A stretch of DNA of 64,000 nucleotides, from positions 3,844,001 through 3,908,000 of the forward strand of contig NC_089541.1 in assembly GCF_040115645.1 (NCBI RefSeq), in the 5' to 3' direction. The stretch is from Euwallacea fornicatus. Lineage: Eukaryota > Arthropoda > Insecta > Coleoptera > Curculionidae. Below, piece after piece: positions 41,601-56,600 of this stretch; position 1 is the stretch's first letter; each line of letters opens with the position of its first letter. Below the pieces are notes generated by a model that was given only the letters and a program-made list of their open reading frames with translations, had not been told where the DNA came from and ran no database searches. The translations under genes and the position numbers were made by a program.

Positions 41601-44600
41601 CTGCGACGGCGTTTATGAATTTGTAAGCTACTCTAGTGCATAATACATTTATTCCGAAAAGTAAGAAAAGCACTTAATTAATTCCAAAAAATTATCGCAA
41701 TTGTAGTTTTTTACTCTTATCCACCCTGTTCGCCCGATTTAGCTCCCTTAGATGATTTTCTTCTTATTCTATTTTTTATATATTTTTGCAATTTGAAAAA
41801 ACGGCTCGGTGGAAAAAGATTTGCCAATAAGGAAGGAGTGGACTTCGAAGTTGATACCTATTTTGAAACGCTCGAAGCTGTAAGGGCATAGAACAGTGCC
41901 AGGAAAACTGTGTCAATTTCAAAGACAACTGTGTTGAAAACTAATGTGATGTTCTCCAAACATTTTTTTCTGATTGTTAGGTCGGGTACTTCTGAAACTA
42001 TCCTCGTAAGTTTAATCCTCTCCAAATTTCTCCAACCCATGTTTCTGCCATTAAGGCATCATTTATTTAAATGCGACAAATCTGTGTAAGTGAGAGATGT
42101 GGAAATTATGGCCTTTTGACCTTATCAAAAAAACAGTAAGGATAATTGAAATTTTAATCCATTAATAAACTATTGAGCGATGATAGCATGGGTTCAACTC
42201 TTTCCGGCGCAAATATCCTAAAAAGTGATAAATTAACCCTCATCGTTCCTCTGCATCTCCTATATACGATTAAAGCGAAACTCCCCTGGCAATTGCAAGC
42301 ATGTATCTCCTAGCATTACCTTTTATCCACTTCATGAAAGCTCAAAATCATCAATAATTCACCATCCTCGCTAATTGGCGCAAAAACAATTCACATCGCT
42401 GTAAATGATGAAAGCTGTATCCTCGGAATTATCTATCCTTTGAATCGTTATCCATTCAAAGTTGCAACTTTCGTAATTCCCGATTTGAATTAGGTGGAGC
42501 ACTAATAAAAGAGAACCACTACTTGGGACTAATTGTGCCCTTGCTGCATTAGATTTTTCAGCTGCAAAATGTAGCAAGTTCTTGTAATAAAAGCGTTTCT
42601 TTGTGTTTAACTCCTTGTCTGCATGATTCTGGGCTTAATCAGAGTTGGAGTAGGCCCCTTTATGATGATTGAGCAGTTGTCTATCTGAACTATTGTGTAC
42701 CTCTAAGGCTTGACTAACTCAGAATCTAATGAAGTAACTATAAGCTAAATTATATTCAATTTAATCAATTTGAAATGTTCATTGATGTGTTTGAATATTG
42801 GTAAATGACTCACTTGGAAAATTTGTAGGTAACTTCCCATTAAACTACCACTTCAGGAGCCTCTGAACCTAAACATCGGTTAAATTGAATCCCAACTTAA
42901 AGAGCTTTTGTTTAGTCCTATGTACTCCCGCATGTTAACAAGGCGTAAATTCGTATCTAATCTAAGTCAAAACATTATCAATAACTCATTTGCTTTATAT
43001 TGCTTCGATATTAATTGTAATTATAGTGATTGAGCTTGCCTAATTTTCAATATGAAATTAAGCGCTATTGTGATACCGGAGCTTTTGATAGAGAGATTAA
43101 AGCGTGAAATCTCAATTGATTTCCTCGTCACAAGCTTCCTTATTAAGGACTCCATAGTTTCCATTTTAGTATGCGCTATTGTACTTTTAGGAAACAGTTC
43201 CTTATTATTTGGGTCCTGAGGATGGCGATTTAAAATTCAATCTGAGTAGCGTAACGTAACGAGCACACATTTTTCTCCTAGAGATAATGAAGGGAATTTA
43301 AGGAGATATTTTTGAGAGAATTTTCTAGCATTCTTCAGACTGCATTGTGGGCAATGTTTGTTGAGAATTGAAACTAAACCTATGTAGTTGAACAGTCATG
43401 AGCTCTAGAAGAACATAATTGGTAGGAATTTTAGTCCCTTGCTCTAAACTCAGATATGATCCGAAACTCGAACAATTTCCTGCAAAATTACCAACTCGCT
43501 GAGGCTAAACTTCCCAACAACAAAACAAAAAAGAATTCTCGAAGACATAAACTAATTTCACTCTTAAATACCAGCAACTTTCAGCGAGAAAACGCATTAC
43601 TTTGTCAGTGAAAAAGCGGTGATAGAAATCGATAGTTAAATTATAAAGGCCGCTTGCAGCTTTTTATTTCCACTTGTAAAACTTTACTGTAATTAATTAT
43701 TTACGGTTACTTACATCCACGACAACATGCTTCACATGGAACGATCGTTCAGGAGGAGACTCTCTGGGCGTATATCGATAGAATTCTTCATTTTGCCAGT
43801 ACCACTTTATCGAATACAAATCGGCCTCTTCTAGATCGTATTCGCACTTTAACGTTACAGTGTCTCCAGTTCTTGCTGCTTCTGGAACTTTTATCACCAT
43901 CGATCTTAACGAAGATGTTTCTGAAACAAAAGATACATCGTTATTTAGTGCTTTAATGAGTAATCAAAATTAGTGTCTTTACGATTTCTTGCCGGTCTTA
44001 AAGTCGGCTTTAAAAAGATTTTGCCCTATTTATCAAGACTTAAAACTAGAATTAATGTTACGCTTGTCAGTAAATAAAAGTTGACAATGATCGACATTTT
44101 TTAAATCCCAAAATGGATGCTTAGTTACCGATTCATGGGCAGATTTCGTCGCTTTAGGGTCATGTTTAAAAACCCCTTTCCCGATCTGAAAATAGGCTTG
44201 AAAAATTGGAGCTATGCAGTGATGGCTTTGAAGTATTTTAAGAGGCGCCAATATTTGCTTAGAACGGCAGAACTCTCATGTAACAAAAATATTTGAACAC
44301 AAATCGTTTTTTTTTTTTTTCGAATTAGGAACGTTCCAACACGTTAAATTTCCAATTGAAACCAAATAGTTTACAATTTTATCAACTTTAAAGTAGGCTT
44401 TAAAAACTAAGTTTTAAAAGCTGAAAGTCGCCAACGTTCTCTTCAGTATATTTATGTAAACTCAGGTTTTTCGATTTTGCTTAAAAGTTTATTAATTGTG
44501 GTTTTTAATTAATTTAATAGTGTGTACTTACAAATTTTTGCACTCTTAAAGTTGGCGTTTTTTTGTAATCTTGCATAAAAACTACAGATTTTACACTCTT

Positions 44601-47600
44601 AGGTAAAGCGTATACATATATAAATTCCTAGTTTTAATTAATGATATATCCAGAAGGTCTTTTTTACTCTTGAAATCACCTTCGGCAATTGCTGTGCACT
44701 GATTTTAGAGCAGAAAGTTTGCTGCGATTTCTGATCGAAGGCGCTTTTCTACTCTCTCAGAAAACATTAATTTGGCACTGAAAATCAGTTTACCTATGAT
44801 ATTTTGTAAAAGATTTACCACCTAAATGAATATTTTGAAAAACAAAGAGAAATTCGTACAATATCAGAAGAAATGTGTTCCAAAGTATCTGTAAAGATTT
44901 TTCGGCAAACTTAATTAAAATTTCAGATCGCCAGCACGTTTAATAAATCTATGGGCATCTTTTAGACAAAGGGACTTAAAAGGAGATAAAAACTAAAACT
45001 TAGAAGGTATCAAATACTGATGCATGTTACCGAAGCAGGGGTTCAAAGTATCATATCAGCCAAAAAATAAAAGTTTTTCGAACTCTTTTTCAACCAATGA
45101 AAATTTGCGAGCCATCGAAATTGAAAAAAGAAATTAATCATAGGAAAAAGACAGTTGGCTGGAATAATTAGAGCAAACAAAAGTTAAAAGAGTATTTCGT
45201 TCCAAGAATTATAGATTTGATAGGCGAAATCTGAAGGAAACTGAGAAGAGTGGATTCGTTATTCTACTTGCCACAGAGTGGCAAGTAAAATCTGATAGAC
45301 ACTGAGTAAACACAACGTAATAAAGCGGTAAAATAAAGTGTAGTAAAGCTCTGCTAAAATAAAATCTGCACATAGTAAATCCTGAAGTAGTTAGTAATGG
45401 GATCCCTATATGTAAAAGTACATAAAACCTCAACAAGCTTCTCGAAGCGTAATGAAATCTGAGCTTTAAAATGCCTTTCCTTCTCTACTAAAATCTCCAT
45501 TAGCAGATTAATTTTTCGGCGCAACTAAAACTAGCAGTTGGGTCCCAAAAATAGGAAAACATTTAGGAAACGAATGTGCCCCAGTAGGAAAGTTGTCCGG
45601 AATGCGGTCTTTTCCCCTTTTCTAATGGGTCCTCGACTGCTAAGTAATGGAAACCAGTCGAGATTTAATTACTCGTAGCTGAGTAATTTAATTCTCTTCT
45701 AGTCGTTAGTGAATTAGGAGTCAAATGTCAGTCGTTGTTCTCATTTGTCATTTGAATTAGAATCAGTGTAGAGCTCGACATTTAGGGTCTTGTAAAAGTG
45801 TGAACTTCTTTTGATTAATATTGCACTAATTACAGCATAATGTAGCACATAATAAAATACCAATACTACCATCAGCAATATTATTTTCAAGCTCTAATTC
45901 TGCTGATTAATCAATAATTATAATGAGCACATTGCTTTTATTCACATTGTTGCCGTTTCACTGGGATAAAATAATATTACATTGAACAATTACCAAAACA
46001 TATTCCAGAGAATTAAATAAATAACGTAACAATTTTGGTTTGAGGTTTCAAGTATAATGGGATTCATTATTTTATTTTGTGTTTTGTGGTATCACTGCTC
46101 GGGGTTGATATTTATTTTTAATTTTGAACCCAAAAATTTTAAATATCTGTCGAATTCCGGCATAAAATATAACTTTAAAATAGAATAAAAATATGAATAA
46201 ATTACACATCTTTAAGATGTAAAAAAAATATGGAATCAGGGCTATTCTATTCCATATGTTCGTTTGATTGATTTTGAAAAATCTTGTAGTAAGTAGAGCT
46301 CATCAAACACATGACACTATACACGTAGGGTTACGTAACTAACCTTCCGCTTTAGTTTCGTACCTATTCATTTTGTAAATATGCGTTAAGTTCGATAAAG
46401 GTTGGACAGTAGTCATTACTTTTAAGATAGAAAAAATATCCCCTGGGGCACGGCACTGGTAGGCATTGGCTAGAACATGAGAATTTCCCATGCCATGCCT
46501 TGTCGATGTTGGAAATCCCCGCAGTAAACCTGGTCGGCATTGGAGCTGCATATAGTGAACTTTGTCGGCGCTGGAATTGCCCGCAATAGACCTTGTCGGT
46601 TCCACAGCTGCAGTTCCAATTCCCGGTTAAGACGCCACGGTTTGATGCGGCAAATGGTGCAGATACACAGGCACCCTAACCAAGGTACGCCCATGGTTTA
46701 TCACCATGGGTGTTGGTATTTAAGAATGGAAAAGGCATGGAGGGCCCTCTTTCTCCCCCTTGTTTTTTTGGGATACGGTCGGTCACTGTAACGCAGTCGT
46801 CGTGTCCGAGGTCATCAAATTCATTCAAAGTCACTCTAACACTCTCTGTATATTCCGCATTAATAAACGTAAGCTTGTATACCTTCTCTCTGACCTGTGA
46901 TTTCATTCAAAAGATATAAACAACATCATATATCTAAAGTAGTATCAAAACCCGATGCTACATACAGAAATAATCACTATCACCACTTGAATTTTTTTTT
47001 TAATTTAAAGTTTGATAAATTGCGGGGGGCAACTCTGAATAAAGTAATCCCAAGATTTTCTAAACCGAAAAAATGTCAAAATAAAAACCGAAGTAACGTG
47101 CGAATTTATACCTTAATTGGGAGTATACATCCTGTCACAAACCTACGACAACAAGGCCACAAATCAGTGATTTTTTTCACTTTATGTGTATGTAAAATTA
47201 TTTTTGCGCTCGCACTAAATTGAACCCGTACGTGAGAGATTGAGTTTTGATTGGATTTTGATTAACATTTCAGGTTTTGAATCGGAAATCGTGACGAAAG
47301 AGGGGGGGGGGGAGAATAAGTTCGATGTATTTTATCATTCAATTTAAAACTATTTAGCAATTTATACGTAACCATTACACAATTATGGAAAACGTTCATT
47401 AAATTCAGTTTATTTTAACATTAGGTATACAAAACTGTTTAGTTCTCATTACGAATACATATACAGACTAAAACTACATATTGAATATTAATATCAAATT
47501 TTCGTGTTTTATGAGCTGCACATAGAGACAATGCCATTATTTGTTCTGATCGGCCATTGATTAGGAAAAATGAATTTTAATATAATTTTGTGTATTGCTA

Positions 47601-50600
47601 CATGCATCTAATTGCTACATTAAATTACAATTTAATTTTGGCTTTTAATATATACAGATTTTGTTACAGAGAACGTTATTTTAAAGAAATTACGAAACAA
47701 GTCGACCATATACTCACTAAAAGGAATTAAAACGGTTTGAAAATGTTTTTTTTTGGCATACGCTCTTCATCGCTCTATATAATGAAGCAATCTAATAACT
47801 TAAGCAATTCCAAACCCTTCTTCGTTTGGGACATTTTTCTTTTCTCGATCTACTTACAATTCTTCGAACGAAATTAACTTTATCTTTTCTGAAGAAAAGG
47901 AATGATCAACCTCAAAAGCTCGTTTTGCTCAGAACACATACTTTATCAGAAAATATATAATCGTTAAATAAAGTCTGACGCTCCTACGAAGAATTATGAG
48001 CCAAGTTGTCCACGATGTGTTGTATAACGTTCTTTATTTCATTTACAGCGTAATAAAGTTGGTGGCGGTAGTCGTACGACGAAAAATATTTAAAATTTAT
48101 TCGTCTTTTCTTGTGGACGCTCTCGCATATTTTCGAGGTTACAGTGTAGTTTTTGAGCCAAATGGAGATAAATCTTTTATGGTGTGAATTTCAACTATGC
48201 GCTAGTTAATTCATTGCTCAGAATAATACTTTTCGTTTCGATGATTTAATGCTCCAGACCGGGAACTCCATTCGAACAAATTGCAGAAGATATAGCACGT
48301 CGTAAATTCACTTACAGGTTTAGTGAATTCTATCCCTTTAATCATTGAATTAGTTAAATGAAATAAAACTACAAAAGGATTCTATTTTGGCTCATTTAAC
48401 TTCAAAAATGCCGGCATAAAAGACAAAAATAGCCGATCCATAGCAACAGATGTGAAGCTCTTTTCCATGCATTAATTTAAATAATTTGCATGGAATTTGC
48501 ATTGTGAGCAATGCTAATTCACATATCAGGGCGCGACTAGCAAAACACAAACGACGAAGGCTGCTCCTGACAAGTTTATTACTAATTAAGAGCTTGCAAT
48601 AGAAATGCTAATTTGTTAAAGATTTTTTTTATTGCAGTGCAGTTAGATTATGAAGGCATTGCACCGAGATCGCAAAAACATAAACACCGTTTATAATTAT
48701 GAGAAGATGTGATAGATTTCGAGCACTGAACAATTATAAATCCTGAATAACAGAATTGGTGTTTGTTCCCGTTCAATTAGTGATAATAATTTACATGAAG
48801 GCGAACACCACTATAAAACGTTAGCGGGTTACACCTCCGGCGAATGCTACTTTATTATTTTCTACCCAGGCAATCTGAATAATTTTGAATGGAATTTGCA
48901 TATCAAACAATGCGATCACACAAATCAATGACCGAGCGGCAAAACGGGGGCGCCGAGGACTGCTTTTGACAATTTTATTAGCAATTAACGCCACCCGGCA
49001 AACGGTTTCTCTGCTGCTTTTTTATTGTAAAAGGAAGCTGAGTCATGACATTTAAAGATTGAAACCATAACCGTAAATAGAAAGAAGGAATAATGTAATC
49101 TTAGCGATCGCTACGTTTTTTTTTTTTTTCATTACTTAAAGCAATCAATCTATCTTGGAGAATGTACTTTTTTAGAAATGCATTTTTTTTAGTTTCATAG
49201 TTTTCATTATTTTATAAAGTTTTATAATGCTTTCAATTTTTTTCATAATTTATCGAGGTATCATTCTTTATCGCCGAAAGTTTAAAACTTCCCTGCAAAC
49301 TTCCAGATGCGTCTCACGTTTAGATTTAATGCAGCAATAACAGACTAATACCCTAGATCCAGGAGGTAAGCTTTAAATGAAAAAAAAAAACCATAGTCAC
49401 GTTCGAAGGAAAGCTACGCCACTGACTTCCTGCGAATTTGATAACTCCAACCTTGGTTTGTTCTTGAAAAAATGACTGCGAAAAGCTAAATACGAATATT
49501 TAGTACAATAAAAACTGTCTAATCTGTAGACGCACCATACGAGTTTTGAAATAAACAGATGCATATCCGCTTTTGAAAAAACCTTCCGCTGCCAACTTTA
49601 TAAGACCGAGAGTTTCAAATTTTATTTATAATCTGTAGAATTTTGAAAAATTTGCTGGTTTCTAAGTTTCAAAGATCAACTCTCCAGTTCGCCAAGAAAA
49701 TTTAATATAAACGCAGACTTCAGGCTGATGAAGGAAGGCAGTTTTTAAATTTTGTGCATATTTGAAACTTAAGGCCGATAGAAAATTGGGGTTTCAAACT
49801 TTTCTGTTTAATTATTTTGAAATTAAATTAGTTGAAAGATGGCATTTTTCCCGTGATGACTATGCTCATTTCACATTTTTCTTTCGCAATGAATCATCCA
49901 CACTTTGAAAATCGATTTCAGACCGATCTCGAAAGAGTGTTGGTTCCTTATATCAAAAGTTTACTGGAAGGATTCTTTCGCATTTCTATACTTCAAACTC
50001 ACTGAGTTATTCAGGTGAATTGATGCGGTTGACCGTTTCCCCACACAAAAACGAATTCCAGCTTTGCCAAACAGAGAGATTTTTACCTTTTACATGTGGG
50101 ATTTTTCCAATTTTCCCTTATGTCTCACACTTTTCCTTCGGGAAAGAAATCTTTTTTTAAACAAGCCGGAAAAAGTTAAAGTGAATATTTGCTTCACACA
50201 GATATAGGAGACGGGTTTACAAACATTTCTCACTTTATTAAACTATTCTAATATTTTTATTTCTAGAATTAGCTTTTCTATGATTATTTATGTGAATTGG
50301 GAACGTGGTGAATACAAAATCTAACCAATATTAAGGAAATGCTTTAAACAATCATTTTATCTAGAAGAATCACGACTCACTTTGCTTAAAACTCATTTTA
50401 ATGGTCTAGTGAAGAAAAGTCACAATAATATTGAAAATATTGAACCGTTAAGGAATCACAGACTTTTATTTAAAATGTTCCTGTACTTTTTTGTATGTAG
50501 TTTAACCTCTCCACAAAGTTTCTCCAGTTCTTTAGAATGAGTATCTCTGTCGCTATCTTTACAAATTAAATCCTCAGTTCACAGCTACAGCAATGTACAA

Positions 50601-53600
50601 TAAATATTTATATAATGAGTACGAGGTTTTATGAATTCAATCTGTCGTGGACGGGCGAGCTTCCGAACGACTATTAGACCCGCATACCTATGATTCATCG
50701 TTCCGATGGTGCAAATCTTTCAGAACTTTTTTCCAAATTCTTAATGAAATTTTGCCATTTTGGCCCTAGCTGGGCTAGCAGAGCCTATTCAACTTTTCTA
50801 TGATTTAGACAAATAGAGAGGCAATCGTTGCAAAATTTTACAGTTTTTTTGGCCCTGAGGACCTTCGACCCACCATCATTTTTGCGGGTGACATTCGATA
50901 GACGTTATTGGGGCACAATTTTTTTCAGCGCTACATCTACTGCAGTTCGTCAGAGTTTCACAGCTACGTACGATTGAAATTATTAACATTTTGAAAATTT
51001 TGTACTTTGTATTTTCTGCGGGAACATTCAGTTTTTCGGCGAAAGATTCTTTCGGGTAAAATAATTGTATGAGAGTTTTCTTTGAACCAACATCAGACAC
51101 AAATATTTTTGTTTTTGAGATATCGACGTTTAAAATTAGATACTCTTTTTACTACTAGTCTCTAAACGAGAAAACAATGTTTACACATTTTTAGCAATTT
51201 TTGCTATACGCCTGCTAAATAGAACTCATTTTATATTAGATTATGAATTTGAGAAAAATGTACAGGAGCGCTTAAACTCCACACCTCATCCATTTTAGGC
51301 AAAAACAGATGGGCCTGGCAAAGTAATTTTTTTACCATATTAAATAAGGGAACGTGAGCTAAAATAAATCTTCAAAACATTGAAATACGTTAAATATGGA
51401 AACCGACGTTCGGTATCGCGTTGCCGACGCCTTTTTTTTTTGAAACATACTTTTTTTCCGAAAATGCCAACATCGATACATTGTAAACAAATTCTATATA
51501 AAAACTTTCGGATCGATTGCATAAAAATATATTGATGTTCAAAATTCGAAACGAAAAAAAAGTTTTTGAAAAAAAAACATAGCGTCGGTGTCGCGACGCC
51601 GAGCTTTGCCTTCCATGTTTTAATGTTTTTACCATTTATTTCAGCTTACGTCCTCTTATTTAATGTAGTGAAAAAATTATTTTGCTGAGCCCATCTGTTT
51701 TCATATAAAATGGGTGAGGCTTCCAGCTTGCATAACCTTGTACAATTAAATGTTCTATCAAATGGCACCTGCCCGTGTTCTCTGCGATTTTTGTTTTTGA
51801 ATTACGCTCATGCTCATCAGTTTATATTAATTATGTTAGCATTTATTATGTTTTAGAATAACTTCTAATATCTTGAATAATGAAATTCGGTATATCACAA
51901 ACTTTCCTTTTGGAAACAAAATTGTAATTTGTACCAATGCACATCCACTTTCCATAAATCTCTTTGAATACTGATATGAATAGTACGCTTTGAGAACTTG
52001 TTTATGGCTTATACTGTATAAAGTTTATTGCCCAGTAAAAGTAGGGCGAGTTGTAAAAATGGGCAATTTATAGCCTGTATTTTTTGACGTATAATTATAT
52101 CCTTTGCTGTGAAAGTTTTATGTTCCATGTTATGTACAATTTACTGCTAATACAATGCCTTGGATGAGCTTAATCATTCTAATTTATGACTTCATGATTA
52201 ATTGGAATGTTATCCTATGAGATGCAAAGACCCACAATGCTAGACAACTTGATAAGTTCGCAATGCTCCTTTAACTCAATAAAACTAAAACAGAGCAATG
52301 AAAGTCAGCGATCCAGAGCAAAGAATCTTTTGTGCAGTCCTGCAAGTGTCCAACAATAAGTCAGCATTATTTACTGCACGTTTTAAGACCAGACATTCTG
52401 CTAGAGAATAGCAGCGGACTTGGCTGCATCAATTAATTTTTAATATAGAATGCAGCTGTTGACTGTTGCGACTCGCTTTTTGACGTTATTATTATTGCCT
52501 GGGAGCAACGCTATGCAATATGTTGCAGACGCATATTATGAAGTTCTCTCTTTTATGTTTTAGAAGATTTTATGCGCTATTAAAAAAATACATAAATCAT
52601 ACATTGTTCTAGATAGTTGCAATTGGACCACCATGTAGAACCGTGACGTAAATATTAGGTGATGTTATAAAGGTCAACTGAATATCTACGTTCCTGTTCA
52701 GCTGCAAGAGTGGAACAGAATAAAATGTACTCACGTGTTCCATCATGAATAAATAGCAGATTGTTGTTTTGTACAATGTTGCCGCATGATGTATTTTTAC
52801 AGCGATTATAAGGATTTTAGCAATTTCCGCTTAAATAGCTCATGCTCTATTTGCAAACGTAATTTTCCAAAAATATTGAACAGGCCCGCTTCTATTGAAC
52901 ATATTTTTTTACCAACATCGAAAGAGCGCGTTATCGTCATCGCTTTTATACGTAGCGAAACAAATATACGGTCCACTGAACCGATTTGTTCACATTGGAG
53001 TCATTCGATCAGGGCCTATTAATTTCGCGCAATGATGGACACAGATTGTTTAGTGTATTCAGTTATACTTTCATTTTGTAAATGGATTATTTACAGATTG
53101 ACCCTTATGTCCGAAATGATACCATAAATTAATTCGTGCAGAGGTCACCTTCACTATTGGGATTTGGATACGTTTTTCCCTTAAAGAATATTTTAAAGGT
53201 AAAAAAAGTTATATTTGAATTTATGAATGATATTACTGCAAAATCGTAAAAAAGCGAGATTTCTTCCGATTCATATTAGGTAAAGCTCGGAATGCTAAAG
53301 CAAATTTTGCCACTGTTCCAAGGCAATTAATTTACTGTATAAGTCAGATAAAGAAGCGGTGCCGGTGCCCGAACAAAGCTTCCTGGTTAAAATAAAACAA
53401 TAAGTTTCTTCGGGTCGAAATAATTAATTTTGTTAGTTTCAAACACTATCTACTTGTTTTTGTTAGAACTCTCCTCTAGTTGCATAGCAAATAACTGAAA
53501 TAAATTTATAACTACGTAAGAAAGTTTTGCAAATGAAAATAGTTGCAAGAGTTTGCGTCGAGTTCTACTCAACAACAAGGGAATATGAAATTTGTCGAAA

Positions 53601-56600
53601 TAAGTACTCAGAGGGGATTTGTAAAGAAGTTTCGTGTCACATACGAGAGGTAATTTTCAATATGTTAATGCAAAGGAAGGTTTTTGCCTTTCACAAAGCA
53701 CTGAATCGCCGTTTCACTAAACATCTTTTATGGCCAATAAAAACTTTGGCCATATTCATCCGCCAAACTTGGTTTATTTTGCACTTAATTTAGGAAAAAC
53801 AATCTATAAAATCGGACCGGATTCGTGTTCTACTATCTCCGACAGAAATCCAATCAACTTTAGTCGGTCTATTTGTGTGTCCGGCTCGTCAGACAAGGCT
53901 ATAAAAGACTTTTGACGACGACTATACTTCATAGCGAGACATGAATTCTTTTATTCTTGTTTTATGTCTGGATTCACTGGACAAGGCGGCAAGAATTTCA
54001 GCACTTTTCTAACAAATTGTTGAACAACAAGCGTTATAATAAAATTTATTGCATCAAACGAGTCAGTTTTCTACAACATGATGATGAAAATGTTTCCAAC
54101 AATCGTAGTATTTTCTTCTGGAACTTCCAACAGCTTCCATGGTTTCCGATCTGCCCAAGCTCTATCTATGGCTGTCGACACAACCAAAAATAGAGGGCCG
54201 CAACAGGCGGCAAAGAGGGATAGAAAGAAAGGCGGCGATAGCCGGATCAAAAGGGCCAGAATAATGAGTCCGAAAAGCAGCGAGTAAAGAAGAAAAATCA
54301 AATCGAAGAACATTAAAGCAATAAGAAATTACTTTAGCGAAAAGACCGATAGAAACAGAATGTTGGTTCGGCGATAATCGATAAAATGCAAAGAAATCAA
54401 GGGCAGGAACAGAAAAGATCGTTGAGTGCAAAAAATGTTGCATCCGTTAAACCAAGAAGGAAAGGGATAAATAAAGGTTGCTGGTATTAATAAGAAAAAA
54501 AGAATTGGATTCGAAAAGCGCCGAAATAAAAAAAGGACAAAGCAAAAGCGTCAAGTCAACAAGCCCTCGAAGTCCACTAGAAAAGAAGATTGACAAGAGT
54601 CGTGAGAAGAAAAAAGGCTAATTCGGTAAGTACCCACTCAAGTAGATAAAATAGCTCACAAACGCCAGAGAAAGTAAAAAGGAAGGTCTATAGTACACAA
54701 GCGAAGACGTGATGATGGTCTAATGAAAGTAAGTAGCTTTATTAGAACTGAAATGAGAAATAAGCTTTTTCCGACAAACGTCACGTAGTTAATGAAAACA
54801 AAATCGACGAGTTGCGTAAGTTTGATAAAAAAGACTTGAGTTGATAAGCGCCATGTCAAAACCAGATGATACGGGAAAAGAGGGTGATTCCCACAATCGA
54901 CAAGTCAACAAGATCCGAGGAAGGAAAATGTGGCTTAACGAGCGCCAATATTGAAAATAAGGGAGAATCGGACAAGCGGCAGGTGGGTCAAGAATGAAAA
55001 GGAAAGTAGAATTGAAAAGCGATTGGGGCACTAAATCAACATATTATCCGCCGCCTAAACTGATACCACTAAACAAACACACCGGAGCAACAAAACATAT
55101 CCATCAAGCGCCGACCCAAAAAAAATAAAAAATAAATAAGGATCCAGTAGAAAAAAAGCCGAACAAGAGTACAAATATAAATAAATGTGAATCTGGTAAT
55201 CTCTACGTCGAACACGAAAATTAACCACGAAAAGCGCCAAGTAAATAACAATGCCAGACCAACGAGGAAAGATAAGTTCAACAAGCGCTAAATTGAAAAA
55301 TATAGAAGTATCCGACTAGCACCAAGCTAAAGAATAAAATGGAGAGGCGAAGCTTGGCAAATGCCAAGTTAACGTGAATTCTGGCACAAAAAGGGGATGG
55401 ACCGAGGAAGACGAAAAGCGCCGATTCGGCAAGAATAATGGGCCACCAAGAAAAAATTAAATCGGGAAAAGGAAAAATGCAACAATTACGAAGGCAACAG
55501 GAATATCAGGACCAATAAAAAAAGGAGGTGTACGATAAATGTCAATTTAGAAAGCAAGCCGAGAGCCGCCAAATCTGGAGGGGAAGGAAAGGAGTTTCGG
55601 TAAGGTGCAGGGAAAGGTATTATATATGTGTGTTTGTTTATAATTTAAGTACAATGGATTCAAAGACCTTGTCGGAACCGGCTACTGTATCTTGTTGTGC
55701 CACCGAAATATAACGAGATTCCTTGGAAACGTCTAAATAATTCATATCGATGTTATATTCTAATCTCATTTCGATTAATCCATTTCGGAGTGTCTTGAAC
55801 AGAGTTTCTCGAAGTTACCACTAGGAAATTCTCAGACACTTAACCCCACACTCTTCTATCTCAATTTCACGGAAATTCTTTCTCAGACAGCAACCCTAGC
55901 TAAAATTGTGCCAGTGTACTTTACAAACCACAAAAGGTCCTTTTCAGAAATAACATTTTAACGTCGTCCAATCCATTATCTAACAAAACAGTGTTTGCAA
56001 GTTCCCCTAGAGCCGGATCCATTGTAGCCGGAATACTTGTTCCCCTCCCTTGACCACTCCGAAACCAAACACGGAATAAGAATAAAAGCATCGATGTATA
56101 AAGTCGATGAAACTCTTTTGTGGATGTTAAAGTTGATTGAATTTGTATCCTGCCATTACTGAAGTGAAGGAGGAGTTAGTGTGTAAACAGATTTTGTATT
56201 TCATTGGTATGTAAATTATAAATTGAATTGAGATAAACTTTAAACCGATGAGGAATGGGAGTTTTGTAATTTTCCTTTATTCCTTATTCATTCAAAGATA
56301 GAAATAACTTTCAATTTTATGCAGGTTTTGGCGCAATGGATTGTTGAAGGTGTAACAAAAATCACGGATTATATTGGAAGTGTATTTTAGGTTTGTTCGA
56401 ACCGTCAAATTTAAGATCTCCTTTTCGTTGCATGTTCGATTCCTCCCCCATAAATATCCCGCATAAACTGCTGAGAATATAAAAAGGAAAATTGGTTGCC
56501 AAATATATTCAGGGCAGCTTAGGAAATATTTCCCTTGGTCTTTTCCGTTCAATATTTCACACTTTAAAAATCCACGCTGCATACGAAATTTATCCCGGTA

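Larger units (their letters stand above)
40735..41870 (+). pseudogene. Mariner transposase relic (DD34D type), split by an insertion
   Basis: Pieces in order: TMDET near 40831 (first Asp), YFTPETKEQSKQ, GEFAPKKAKIVSSAGK, KVLFHQDNASVHTSL near 41102-41145 (second Asp), INQLGFELF ending near 41192; then, after about 520 bp of foreign sequence, YPPCSPDLAPLDDFLL near 41720-41765 (third Asp) and KKRLGGKRFANKEGVDFEVD to about 41865. The signature motifs are those of mariner transposases. Stops and frameshifts are present besides the insertion, so it is inactive. Confidence 0.87.

Noticed and set aside
46339..46906. Open frames on both strands over the LTR-like repeat
   Set aside because: They read through the 31-bp tandem units and show no protein family. 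Copy 1 of the repeat does not keep the frame.
54071..55284. Several minus-strand open frames with membrane-protein-like hydrophobic stretches
   Set aside because: They are the complement of the purine-rich tract, which yields Leu/Phe-rich translations by composition. They overlap in several frames and match no family.
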